The notes beneath the pieces were generated by a model. The model was not told the DNA's origin and did no database searches. It saw only the letters and a list, made by a program, of their open reading frames with translations. This document shows positions 25,429 through 38,192 of a DNA stretch of 64,000 bases, piece after piece (position 1 is the first letter of the stretch; every line of letters begins with the position of its first letter). The DNA comes from Drosophila miranda (lineage: Eukaryota; Arthropoda; Insecta; Diptera; Drosophilidae): NCBI RefSeq assembly GCF_003369915.1, contig NC_046677.1:7502001-7566000 (forward strand). Reading direction: 5' to 3'. The position numbers and the translations under genes are program-made.

Positions 25429-28400
25429 TTGATATAAGAACTTTGATTCCTTAATTCTGTATGTTTTTTAGAGGGTTTTTTTCAAAGTTTTTGGATATTT
25501 TTCATAGCTGAAGAGTGGAGAATACTTCTCCAATTTGCATGCCTATTTCTAGCCATTCGAATTTCGCATATCTTTTGGTTTCCCAAATCATTATCTTTCT
25601 TAGATATCTTCAGCTATAACTTCCCTGGATTCTTGATGGATTTTCCCCTAAATTAACAATAACTCAAATACGCATATCCTTTTGCTTAGTCATGTATCTG
25701 TGATGTAGTCTTTGAGGAGCTTAATTATCCGTATATCCATTAGACATACCCGTCCCCCTTCTATGACATCATTAGCCATGGGACGAAGCTGCCAATAGAT
25801 TTAAAGGACACACAGATATACATGTGTATATGTATATACTCGCATGCATATCTAAGGAGGATACACATCATATGTTCTGTTCTCCTTTGGAGGAACGACG
25901 GAGTCTAATCTGATGATTTATAGAAAATTTAGGTCGCCATATAGTCGTCGCATTAATTACGCCTCATAATGAGTGATTTATGCGAGAGAGAGAAAGAGAG
26001 AGAGGGGAGAGAAGCTCGCTCTGCTCTCCTTCCAGGGTTGCCAGGCTACAGGCTAGAGCCTGCATTATGGGTACTCCTCGACCTGCTGCTGCGCCACACA
26101 TCACACATCCTCCCACATCCTGCTGCCACGATAAGAAATGTTGCTGTTTGCCAAAACGGCCAACGCCCTGCGGCGGGCGGCGGGCGGCAGCCGAGCGTCC
26201 AAGGGGAATCACATTAGCACAAAATGCCCCGTAATTATGCTTTTTATGATGGCAGACAGGGCCTCCGCTAACCTCTCCCCGCTCCTGATAATGTGTCCTT
26301 ATCAGCCCATGAGGGCGTGCTCTGTGTGTGCGTGTGTTTGTGTTTGTGCTGACTCCATAAATGTGTTAAAATTTCATGTCCTTTTAATTCCATTTTTATG
26401 AGTGCAAGCAGCGTCTGCCCGTCAATCACACAAATATTTATAGTTTCTTTATAATGCCCCTTTTTGCTGACTGATTTATGGACTGCGTCCTGGCCATGTG
26501 GTCCTGCATTTGACGTTTGATTTATGCCCCCCTGATTGACAACTGCTCGCCAGAAGAATGAGGAGAGTATTTTGCACAGAGGGCACGGGAGTTCTTTGTA
26601 AAATGTGGTTTACGAACCAGATGGGTGGCAGTTTTTATCGGGGTTCTCTTTGGAGGTTTAGAGGTTTGTTTTGATTGTCATTGTTTTGTGATTTTGTTTA
26701 TAGATGAAAGGAGCTAAAAATTGTGTGGGATAGGTCAGGAGTTCGTTGGAAAACAGTTTAAAAATTGTTTGTGATTTCAAGAAGAATTTTGCAATAGTAT
26801 TCTAGTATCCTTATACATGAAGACTTGAAGTATTCTTGTATGCTTGTACTTGTACTATTAAAAATGTATATATGCAGGTATCAGTTTTGATAATTCAATA
26901 TTAAACAATATATCCTTAAATTCTTCGAGTACCAGTTACGAAAATCCATAGATAAAGATAAAGAATTATCTGTGCTTAAGGTTTATGTTGAAAAATATCT
27001 CAAATATTAGCCAGAATTAGACAGAAACTAAACATAACCCTTTGAGATAACGATTTGGAAAGCTTGTAAGAAAAATATTATCGTGGTCATGGAAAATAAG
27101 ACAAGGAATCAGGGAAGGTACGTATCGAGGGGTACTTCCGCATGATGATCGACATTTTCAACCGAAAAGGTCTATAACATACGGCTAAAATTTGTAGTGT
27201 TTATGAGAAATGCTCTAAAAAATTATAGAGGTTTTTGAACAAAACGACTTCTAAAATGTTTAGAAAATATTCTTAGCCCTAGAAAAAACATCTCTAATTT
27301 AGGTATAAATACCTCTGATACAGAAAAAGTGGACAAAAAGTGTAGAAATAGGTATCCTATTAAAAAATAAATATTAAACTATTATATTAAATAAATAAAA
27401 AATAAAAGTGTTTAATCTGTTCCGTAACTTATTTATGTTTCAAGTATGTTCCTTAATATATTGATCCTCAAAATCCCAAGTATTATATCCCCAATTATAA
27501 CCACATTCAAAAATTAGATAAACCTCTCTCTTTCACTCTCTCTCTGCCCTCATAGGCACTTCACATTCTTCTCTCAATAGCAATGTCCCTAAATCATTTT
27601 AATAAGCTTCTTCCATTGGCTGGATGATGGCTGGCAACAGCTCGTAAAAGCGGAAACGATTCCCTATCCATCGTTAGAGTCTGTCGTCGTAAATTCGGTA
27701 AACGCGCTTAAGTGATTTTCACACTAAAAACCAGCGGGTGGGTCACTTTGACTATTTCAAATGGTACTCTCTCTCTCTTTCTGTGGCTCTCCGGGCCACA
27801 CATAAAATTAAATTTTATGTACATATAACGCGTACGCGAATGCGAACGTCTGCGGAGAACACAGTTCAACAATTAAATAACAATAAAAGTCCGCTTTTGA
27901 TGAGGTTGTGGTCGTTGGTCGTCTGTGGGGGGCTTAATGGCCATCATCTTCTCATCAGCGTAGAATTTTTTGACAGCTGACAAGCGGCGGACGGGCGGGT
28001 TCAAACGTCAAAGGCGACAAATCTGTCACGCCCCAGAGCTATCCACCTGGAAATGGAAAAACCCAGAGAAGAGACGAGACTTCTCTCCCCGTCTGTTGTG
28101 TTTACTCTTGTTTACTGTCAAATAATGGCAGAGGTCGTAAAATCTTTAATTTTATGAGCTGGATCGTAAAATCTAAGACAAGGCCAAAAAACAGAGAGAG
28201 AGAGAAACAGGAGAGGACCTCAACGGACAAACCGGCTGTCTTTCTGTCTGTCTATCTATCTCTCTGTTTATTTAATTATAAATTTTCTTTTGGTATTGCC
28301 GCAAAAACTTGAAATGTGTGTTTTTTCCTCTTTGGGTGTGAAGGAACATCTGTCCCCTGATTTTCAGATGGTATACGAGTATCCCTCGCCCACTTGATGA

Positions 28401-28805
28401 TGTGCTGTGATGGTTACAAAATACTAATCAAAATTTATGGCATTCAACCAATTGAAAGAGCATCTTCTGAAACAAAAACCAAAGCCAGCAGAGAAGGTGC
28501 ACAACAAATTGGAAAATTTATGATCGGTTCGGCAGAGGGAGAGAGAGGAAGTGTCGTTGAAACGGAAGCGCCTCAAAACCATTTTCCAGTGTCCACCAAA
28601 GTCGAAGAGTCACGCGGCAGAGTCGAAGAAACATTAATGGGATGCACTTAACAGGGATTTATCACCGCCGACCGCCGACCGCCCACACACCACCATCCAA
28701 TGGTTATGGGATACACATAAAGATCACAAGATCACACCAGGGAGGAGCAGGATCCATACGTTTGTGGTCAGCTTTTGAGTGGGATTTATAGATGTGATAT
28801 TCTTT

Positions 28806-28830
28806 GGGTTGGGTTGGGTTGGGTTTTGGG
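28806..28830 (+). repeat. (GGGTT)n array with G-quadruplex potential
   Basis: Four consecutive GGGTT units are followed by TTGGG, so at least five GGG runs lie within 25 bases. Short simple repeat. Confidence 0.85.
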
Positions 28831-29032
28831 CGATCATGTGTCTTAAGCGATATATTGATGGGTTTTTATGCCCGGTTTATGATGTGTGATTGGTTGGTGA
28901 GTGTATATAGAGTGCCTAAGGAATTAATATGAAATTATTCAGGAAATATGGTTATAGCCTTAGGAACATTGATTCGGTGGGTTGAGGGTTTTTTAGAAAG
29001 AGTTTCATACTGATCACGAAGAATATTTGTAC

Positions 29033-29500
29033 GAAATTATATAGGAAATACATCTTTTACTTTGTAGATCTACAAAAACATGGATCTTTTGCCGTACTTG
29101 TTGGTGGAAGAGTCTTTCGGAAGAGAATAATTAATAAAGAAATTATAGAGGAACTAGATCTATAACTTTGTAGATCTACTGGAAACATAATTTCTTTGGT
29201 GTTTAATTGGTTGGATATTCTATCGCCGAAAGGTCTTCAAAGAATTTTTAAAAATTCTTAAACACTTTTATGGAAAACCTCTCTATAACTTTGGAAACTT
29301 GGATAAGTTTACTAAGTGAGTTTTAATGGAAAAGTTTTATGCTGATTTTGAATGAAATTCATACGAAGTTATGGATAAAGTACATCTTTACCTTTGTAAA
29401 TCAATCGGTTGATTAAGCTTGATCCATAGAAATAGTTTCCTGATGATCTTCAAAAGAATTTAAATGAAATTATAGAAAAAAACCAAGAAATCTTTGTAGG
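29033..29500. repeat. Decayed tandem repeat of about 105-125 bases
   Basis: ACTTTGTAGATCTAC is identical at 29059 and 29165. Diverged forms of the same segment follow near 29288 and 29390. Each is preceded by a GAAATTATAGAG- or GAAGTTATGGAT-like stretch. Four to five degraded units are visible. Confidence 0.6.
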
Positions 29501-32500
29501 ACTTGAAAAACTAAACTAAAAGTAAACCTAAACCAAGTGACCTCGAAATGAATATATGAAAGGTTGTATGATATTAGATTGCTTAAGGAGTCCATAAAAC
29601 TATTGAAAATGATAGTTCCCTGAAAACTCCTGCAAAGATTCATAGATCCATGGGTCGTTTGTTAAACTTCTCTAAAACCCATTCAACATTCAAACATCAT
29701 TGCTTTTAACCACAAAACTTGTTTCTCCGTAATTAAATAATATTTGATTCAATCTACGCGTACTCTTTAGAAGAGCCATCCATGAAACCATCCCCAAACC
29801 ACAACCTACTCAAAATCTAAGATATTTCTTTTGCATTTCCTGCCTGTCTACTAAATAGTATCTAGCAGACGGGAAGAGCCCCAGCAGAAGAACGGAGATT
29901 TAGCCAGTCTTTGAGATTAACTAAAAGAATAACAACAAATTCCATATCATATTTACGAGCAAGAGGAGGACTGGGGGATCTCTCGGCGAAGGCAATCAGA
30001 ATACTAAATCTGATGTACGCCGCTAATTGCGCATAGATTACCAGATGCATGAGCGATATTAAGAGAGAGGACGAGGCCGATCCTCTTCTGGTTATCCTCT
30101 GGGTGGAGATGCGTGTGCCCCGTTTTGCCGTTTGGCCAGGAAACCCAGGCGACAGCTCAATGAGAAATTGCGACAGAGACAACTCTATTTGGCCAATCGA
30201 CGAGGACGAGGCTGAGGCTGAGGAGAGGATCGGATCGGTTGGGATCGGATCGACTGGCCGGCGAAGACCGTTGCCTTATTTATTTCGAATTGACCCATTT
30301 GGTAATATTCATAATTTAAGGTGCGCACACGAAAGCCGCCGCAACATCAGCCTCCTCTCTTCGTTGTTGCTGCAAAAAGCTGCATAAATTCTCGCATTCG
30401 TTTTCTTCATTGCCATTTGAGTTTATTTGCGATGGCCGCGCTGTCATAAGTTGCCGCCAAATTGTTGCATTGTACCTGCTGCGCGTTGCAACAGCCAAGA
30501 GATGCAAGACGCAACGATCCAGCAAGGGGAAATCAGAGTTAAAGATCCCACTCTCCGGCTCTCTGACTCTCTGGCTCTCGACTCTTGAGTTGTAACTCAG
30601 AAATCATTAAAAAAAAGTGCGAGATACTTTATGAATTCGTCGTGGGCTGAAGATACTCGTAGAGAAAGAGTGAGAGAGGGGGAAGCTGGCGTGAAATATG
30701 CCCATTAAAATGTACGATCATCCTCGCCTTAAATGCAAAACTAGTCTGCATCTGAATCAGTGTCTTCCACTCTGGGACTCTTCTTTCCGTTCCGTGGCGA
30801 ACTGTTGAACGAACTGTCCGCTGAATTATTGTTAACGATTTGCAGTTAATTTCGAGTCATACGTTTTCGTTTCGATTTCCATGGTTTGTCTGGTATTGAC
30901 TTTATTTTGAATGCTAATGGCTCGATCAGTCGATCAAGGATGGGGCCTTGGCTTAAGACTGATATTCGATATGAATGGAGGTCCCTCCATGTGGCATCGG
31001 GAAGAAGATTTTTTGATTAAAAGAAAGGGATCGCTGATCGCTGATCAAAGAATAGAAATATAACTGTGTAAATTTGTAAATTAAATTAAATTTAATGCAC
31101 ATTCTTCATCAGAAAACCTCTTTTGAAAACTCAAATAAAACATCTCATTTTTGTTTGTCCACAAAATTTTTAATTTAAAAAACAAAAACAGGTCAGGCCC
31201 CCCACCTAAAAATACTTAATTTGATGGAGCTTAAGTGGAGTGTCATAAATATATCGATTTAATGGGAGAACAACAAAAACTGCAAAAATTTCATTGCCAT
31301 GAAAGCCAGAAGGCAGCCGGTGACAAACGTCATCAAAAAATTTTACGATGGCGTCTTTTTATGAACGAAATGAATAAGAAAAAAAAACAAAAATTATATG
31401 CCACATAAACCTGATGACCACCGAAGCCAGCAGCCACAAGAGCACTCAACAGGTACGATCCCCAATCCCCGAGCGGGAACGGCAATGGCAGTGGCATCTG
31501 CTGGATACATCTCTCCTGCGGTCCGTAAAAGAAGAATTCAATGGATGGCAGCTGACGAGGAGAAATCAAGAAATGCCAATAATAATAAATTCAATGTTGT
31601 AAATTATCGACTGAGGGGGGAATCGAATCGTAAAAGCGAATATGCTAATCGATTGCATTAATTCGATAATGATGATAATTAGTTCTTTGTTTCCGTCCCG
31701 TCACCAAGGGTTTGGGCTTTGGGTGCCTTTTATGTTTCTGTTTTTATTTATAAAGATCTCTGGCAGATCGATAAAGTATATAAATTATATAGTCCTTTGG
31801 AATTATTTAAAGTTCTTTACCGAAATATCAAATTGAAGTTATTTACATTAAATAAAATAATTAACATAAACACAAAAAAATTATACAAAATAAATTTAAA
31901 AAGAAAATATAATTAAAAATAAAACTAAATCATAAAAGTTAAACTAAATAATACATTACAATTACAAATAAAAATTTAAAAAATAATAATAGTTATTTAA
32001 CATGTTGTTTTTTATTAATTTACAATATTTTTATGATTGTTATTACTATATGATATTTTGTATAAAAGATTTGTCAATCTTATCTTTTTTCTGCTAAAAA
32101 ACTACTAAAAAAAAACTCCTTAAAATACTTCAAAAATTCAGCAAAATTTTCTACCTTTAACTTGGGATTCACATACAAACCAATACTTAAATGACTATAT
32201 TCCTATGTCTACATTCTCCTGCACATTCCATGAAATCCACACATGTAGTAGGGTTCCATATTAATATGTTCATTCCATAGCATTGCTCTATTGAGGAATT
32301 AAATAATAAAAGCAGTTAAAAAGCTGCACAACACAATTGTGCCATTATTTGCATTTGTGACAACGTACGAGGAGGATTGGCCGAACCGAATCCCTCCCCC
32401 ACCCCATCACAGCCCCCAATCCTATACGAATGCCAATCCCTATGCCAGAATCAAAGGCAGTGGCAGTGGTCCATGCCACAGAGTCATCGTCAGCCTCTGC

Positions 32501-32565
32501 GTCAGCGTCATCAACAACAATAAAAGCAATGGGGGCAATAGCAACAACAAATAACATGACAATGT

Positions 32566-32650
32566 TGGGTATACCCTTTGCAGAACGAAGGGTGTGACGA
32601 TTTTGCATAGATGTTTGTAAGGCAAGAGAAGTAGGGATTGCAGAAACCCT
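32566..32650. mobile_element. Short relic of an INE-1/DINE-1-like element
   Basis: GGGTATACCC (32567-32576) is followed by TTTGCAGAACGAAGGGTG and then a GATTTTGCATAGATGTTTGTAAGGC-type stretch. This resembles the common Drosophila sequence that begins TATACCCTTGCAGAGGGTAT. The resemblance is from memory and the piece is short and diverged. Confidence 0.4.
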
Positions 32651-35600
32651 AAGATGAGTCCTGCGCTTGGAAGATATTTGGTGGAAAAGTTGATCCAGAT
32701 TCTTCTGTTTTATGCAGGAAATTAAATAAGATCACTATATCATATTCTGATAGGAACAGTCGTTTGAAATAAAGTTCCTTGTGATAAAAACCATGTTCTT
32801 TCTGAAGGTATTACCTATTCTCTAGAGCCCTTCATAGATTTAAAAGGAAACGACACTTCAAATGATTAAGATTCAGATTTAGATGATTCTTCTGAAGATT
32901 CAAATACTTTATTGGTTTAATTATCCCTTCAGCCCTTCAATGAATTCCAAACTTTCCGTAGTGAAAGTATGGATCTCAATTCCTTTGATTTTTGATACAA
33001 ATACATTTCAAGCCGAACTAAAGTTGAATTTTCTTCAACATTTCTTAGTCAAAATCTATTCACATATCTTGAAGAGAATCTTCAATGTTCTAGGGATCTT
33101 CTAGGGTATCCACATCTTCTATCATAACAGCCAGTATCTATTTCTTTTGCTTTTGTTTTAATTTTTGAGGGCATCATCGGCGAAACACAACGCAACAGCA
33201 AGAGAGACAGGGTCGGGAACAAGTGTTTGGGGAGATACGAGAAATCCTCGTGGTTGTTTGATTCGAAAATTGAGTTTTAGCGAGACAAATAAAAATAAAA
33301 CTTAGAACAACAAAACAACAAAGCAACAGCAGCAACGGGAACAACAACCAAAGAGCCAGGGCCAAAAGCATTGCAGCCATTAAAAAGGAGTTATCACCCA
33401 ATTTAGTACCACAAGCGCGAAATAACGCACACATCTGGCTGGAGGAGTGGTGTGTGGCAGGGGCCGTCAGTCGGAGCAGTCGGCAGGAAGGTACAGAACA
33501 GAACCGAACAGAACAGCAAATAGACATACTGTACAACATGGCATTTAATGTCAAACCCAAGCGGCGTTCCTCCATATGAATGGGGGCGCAGGCCATCCCC
33601 ATCCATGGAGTTGGGTGATGATACTACGATGACGAGGTATGCCCATAAGGCTTACAACAAAAAGAGTGTCTAATATACATAGTTTTAGGAACAAAGGGTA
33701 TATTTATACGTCTTATTATGTGAAGGATTCTTTGTTCCTTTATTTGGTAGGAAAACTGTAGGTAATCGAAAGATGTTCTGCATTTCTGTATTATATTTTA
33801 AAACTTTTTGATAGCAAGAGAATGTTTTGAATGATTTTTGAGAGAAGATTTCCTGATTTCTTCTTGGTAATGTTTTTTTTTTTTAATATTTTTAGGACTT
33901 AAAGAACTATTGCTCATACTTATACAAAGACATACATTTTTATATTAAAATAGTTACCAGATCATGCGTTTTCTATAACATAAATTAAGTGAGAATTATT
34001 GTACCATCTCTATAAATACATTCTAATAATCCTCAAATGCTGAACTTATTCTCTCTTTTTAGATCATCTTTTCTTAGACAAGGCCTTTAATCAGAAGGAA
34101 GGAAGGAGACATAAGTGAGAGCTTTGATATTTCTACTTGCCATTGGTGGATAAGCTGCAAAGCATAGTTGGAGTAAGTATAATGATATAATTTTATTGTT
34201 TATATTCCAATAAAGTTCAATTAGTGAACCCCTAAGGGTGATCCTTCAGGTATTCCTACGCATAAACATTCACCTTAGCTTTCTTTCGAACTATCTTCCA
34301 CTCTTAAAATATCTTGCTCTTCTCCCGTAAGAAAACCCTTTCTCCAGCTCCCAAAATGTTGAACAAATGTGCAATTAGAAGGCAATTACTTGGCTAAGGA
34401 CTTACAGATGCGAGTAAACGATACATGTATGAGTATTTGTATATATTCTACAAGCAGACATGCAAATTATATACGAGAGAGAATGTGTTGTACGAGTAAT
34501 AAGCAATTATCGTGAATCAGAGACACACGACGATGTGTCCTGTGTTTTTGGATTGAAACCGCCCCCACGATTCGACTAATTAGCGATATAAAAATGGTAA
34601 CTGCTGGAGGACGACAGGGAGGGAGGGAGGAAGCTCTAAAAAGGGAGAAGACTATAAATAAATGCCTGTTGGTGTTGCATGTGCTGCTGCTGCCACGTTA
34701 ATTGTTAAACAAATGTACGTTTATCACTCAAAGGAGAGGCCGTAGATGGGAGTATGGGAAAGGAGGAGCACAGCCAATATTGTCCTTGTTAGACGGATGG
34801 AAGGCAGGCCAGGCGCAGGCCAGGCAGAAATCCGCGATGTGGATGCCCCATAACCCACATTCCCCCACATGGCTGTGTGTGTGTGTGTGTGTATCAGCGC
34901 GTATCCACGGGAATTGTTATGTTTTTCGTATTTAACCTCAGACATGGGCCTCGTTTGTATAAATTCCACGCGGAAAACAGCAGCAGCAGCAGTTGCCACT
35001 GGCAGTGGCAGTGGCAGTGCCCAGGGATTGGTGTTTGCTGCTGCAGCAATTGTACTATGAAATTATGAGAGGCAGCACCGCCCAACAGAGGCAAGGGCAA
35101 CACCAGCGTCAGCGTCAACGTCGACTTCGACGCATCGTTCATCGCGTGCTCACATATGGCGGAAATGACACTTTTACATTTAGCATGGCGCTAGACAGAG
35201 ACGCACACACAGAGAGAGAGAAAGAGAGAGAGAGAGCAAGAGAGATGGCTCTACGCGGACATGTACGCCACACACAGACGCAATAAACTTCATTTCTGAC
35301 AGGCCGCAACAACACACACGAGGAACAAGGACTACGGATGCGGAAAGCAGGGTTATGGAAAAGCAGGGAGACACGGGATACGGATACAGACACGACCATG
35401 TCAACGCTGTGGTGAATGTGTGGAGGAAAGGGTTCGTGCCCGGGGATCGCTCTCTGCCGTGGAGCTGTGGAGTGTCTGCTAATGAATAAACTGGGCTTGA
35501 AATATGACCCAAAAGGAGGAAGCCCTCTCAACTGGAGTTCATTTCGTACAACTCTCTATGAAAAAGGGGGGATTCTGCTACCAGACTGTGACTCCATAAA

Positions 35601-35687
35601 TCACTGGATAAAGAGTCCATCTAAGCATATTTTTACTCTACTTTTTTTGTGAAGCATAAACCTCTAATTGCTCTCTTTAATCCACAG

Positions 35688-38192
35688 ATCAAACATGGAC
35701 TCTGACGATCTAGATGACACTCATCTGTGCATTAAATGCAATGCCACCATCGTGGGGCTCTCCAAGTACATCGAGCACCGCAAAAGCAATTGCCTGGCCG
35801 CACAGAAAACCCAGAGACCTAAGACTCCAGAGGCTACGTCTCCTGCCACTCAAGAGGTTTCGCCACCAGCGATCCTCAGTAGCAGACATTTGGATCACAC
35901 GTACGATAGCTTTAATTTCGCCGAGCCAGAGGCCCCCAGCAGCTATCTGAGAAAGACGACAGCCAGTCATGGGGGAAAGTCCTCGAAGTCCTTGACAGAA
36001 GCCTACGATCTGCCCTACGAGCTAGGGGCAGATTTGTTCTTCTCTTCCCTGCAGTTGCAGAGTGTTTCGACGGGCGGGAAAACTGTGTCCAGACCAAAAG
36101 AAGAGGCCTGGGATGGGTCGAGTCGAGCGGCCAAGGAAGAGACCTGGACTGCGGCTAGAGATCCTGTACTTAAGGCAGTCCGAGAACACGATGAGGCTGT
36201 CTTTAAGCCTCTGAATTTCGTTCACGACTCCCCGGAACCCAGCGATGAAGAGGATGAAGACGAAGACGATCCGGATGACTCGTTCGATGCGGAGGAAGAC
36301 GAAGCCGAAGAGGAGTACGATGCGGTGCAGCACTCGCCGCCCGCAGTGCCTGCCACACACACGGGGGGCAAGTGGAAGCCCGAGCATCGGCCCCAGTTAG
36401 GCCACACCCACATCGAAAGGATTTCCCCCAGCTGGGATGAGCCGGCGGAAGAGGTCTATGCCCATCCCCCAGAGGAGCACACTCACGGCAAGTGGGTGCC
36501 CGGCAGCAAGCAGCTGGAGTACCGTGAGAATATCGACCTGACGAAGCTGCAACAGCCGGGCGTCAGTTATTGGTGCAACATCTGCTGCAGGCGGTTGAAG
36601 AGTCACAGCAATTACGAGCAGCATTTGCGATCGGCATACCATTTGAAGAGAGCGGAGGCGGAACGCCAGCTGGAGCAGGCCACCCTCGGGGGGAAGCTCC
36701 CGCTGAGCAAGGACTTCAGCCCGCCGGAGAGGGAGGAACAGCAGCCAAGAGAAGAAGAGCCAAAGGCAGAGTCGGAGATCCCTAACAGGAAACGCCGTGC
36801 GCATTTGTTGCGCTGCGATCTGTGCCACCACACGATGGCCCGCCATTTGATGGGCAAGCACCTGATCTCGCACTATCACTACAGACGCCTCCAGCAGCAG
36901 ACGCCGCTGCGAAGGCAGTCCTTCCTCAAGGACATACTCGACTACATGGGCAGCATTGTGCGGCAGTCGCCGTTCCAGTGCCAGCCCTGCAGCTTCTATG
37001 CCAACACGGAAGAGTCCTTCCTGCGGCACTGGCGATCCGCAGAGCACTTGAAGCAGGTCCAGGGGCGCACAGGAGACAGCTTTTGGTGCAGCTACTGCCA
37101 GTTCGAGTGCGAGTCCAGCGACCTGATGTGGCAGCACATGCTGCACCCGTGCCACAAGGATGTGGTGCTGGCCCTCAACCGATCAGTGCCCATCTGCATT
37201 GCCCAGCGGAGTCGCCTCCAGTGCTCCGCTTGCGGCGAGAGCTTCCTCTACAACATGCAGCTGCGTCGCCACTTTGCCACGGAGCATCCGGGCCTGCCGC
37301 CCACCGACACGGCCGCCGACGACTACCAGAGTCGCTTTCGTTGTGGCATATGCGGAGTGACACAGATGTCCCGCCTGGCGCTGCAGCGGCACGAGAAGTT
37401 CAAGCATCGCCTGGAACGGTACTACTGCGGCATCTGCCACCTGGAGTTTGAGACGGCGCTGGAGGCACGTCGTCATCGGAGTCTGTTGCAGCACAAGCTG
37501 CGGTCCAACCCGAAGGACAGGGTTGCCCCGCAGTCGGACAAGGTCCTGGAGCGCATGCTACGCGAGGTCCTGGAGGATCAAAGTCCAGATCCCCCGCCCA
37601 AAAAGAAACGACTAGTCATGGCCTGCAAACAATGCGCCAACTGCCAGAAGGTCTTTGACTCCCCCCAAGCCCTGGCCCAGCATCGAGCGGAGGCACATCC
37701 CAGGGAAAATCATGGCTGTCTGATCTGCGGCGAGAACTTTCACTCCCCCCAGGCCCTGGGGAGGCACAACCGCAGCTGCCAGCCCACAGCCAGCACCTCC
37801 TCCGCTGCCACTACAGACAGCAGCAAGTCCTGGAGCTGCGATCAGTGTCCGTTCAGCTGCGAGTACGAATCGGATCTGCTATATCATCGATTCTTTCACA
37901 CTCGATCGGGGTCCATTGGCCGCAACGAGATGCTCCAGTGTCCGCGCTGTCCAAAACGCTTCAAGATGTACTCCCTCAGGGCGCATCTCAGAACCCATAC
38001 GAATGAGAAGATCTTCGAGTGTCCCGAGTGCCAGATGAAGTTTGGCAGGCGACACAATCTCAAGAATCACATTGCCACGAAGCACAGCAAGAAGGAAAAG
38101 CCAAAGGAGGAGAAACGGGAAGTAAGGAAACCCTGCGATGAAGAAAGACCTAAATACCCGTTGGCAGTATTCGGAAAAAAGCTGGCAAATAG
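35688..38192 (+). CDS. Zinc-finger gene, main coding exon (multi-C2H2 protein)
   Basis: This exon encodes residues 14-847 of a predicted 1018-residue nuclear C2H2 protein, probably DNA-binding. It starts after CCACAG at 35687. An internal ATG at 35695 would serve if exon 1 is absent. An N-terminal CIKC...HRKSNC finger (residues 27-48) is followed by a disordered stretch with an acidic run of Asp/Glu. Fingers then begin near residues 309, 389 and 444 and continue to 814. Several early ones have long His spacing, and the last two (CPRCPKRF, CPECQMKF) are classical. I count about 13 fingers here. The exon ends AAT AG at a GTGAGA donor, and reading on gives AGG TGA, an immediate stop. Its 2505 bases are a multiple of three and phase 2 at both ends. 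I do not recognise a named orthologue. Confidence 0.92.

Larger units (their letters stand above)
25429..35687 (+). other. Intron 1 of the zinc-finger gene, last part; no gene supported
   Basis: Downstream of the DUF229 stop I see no AATAAA within a few hundred bases, so its poly(A) site is not assigned. The rest holds AT-rich blocks (about 31780-32030), simple repeats, a decayed tandem repeat (29030-29500) and a small transposon relic near 32566. Open frames are short and unrecognised. The intron ends with a pyrimidine-rich tract and CCACAG at 35682-35687. Confidence 0.6.

Noticed and set aside
33174..33602. 142-codon minus-strand frame with a hydrophobic segment
   Set aside because: The hydrophobic run reflects a CAACAAG/GCAGCAA-rich plus strand; no family recognised.
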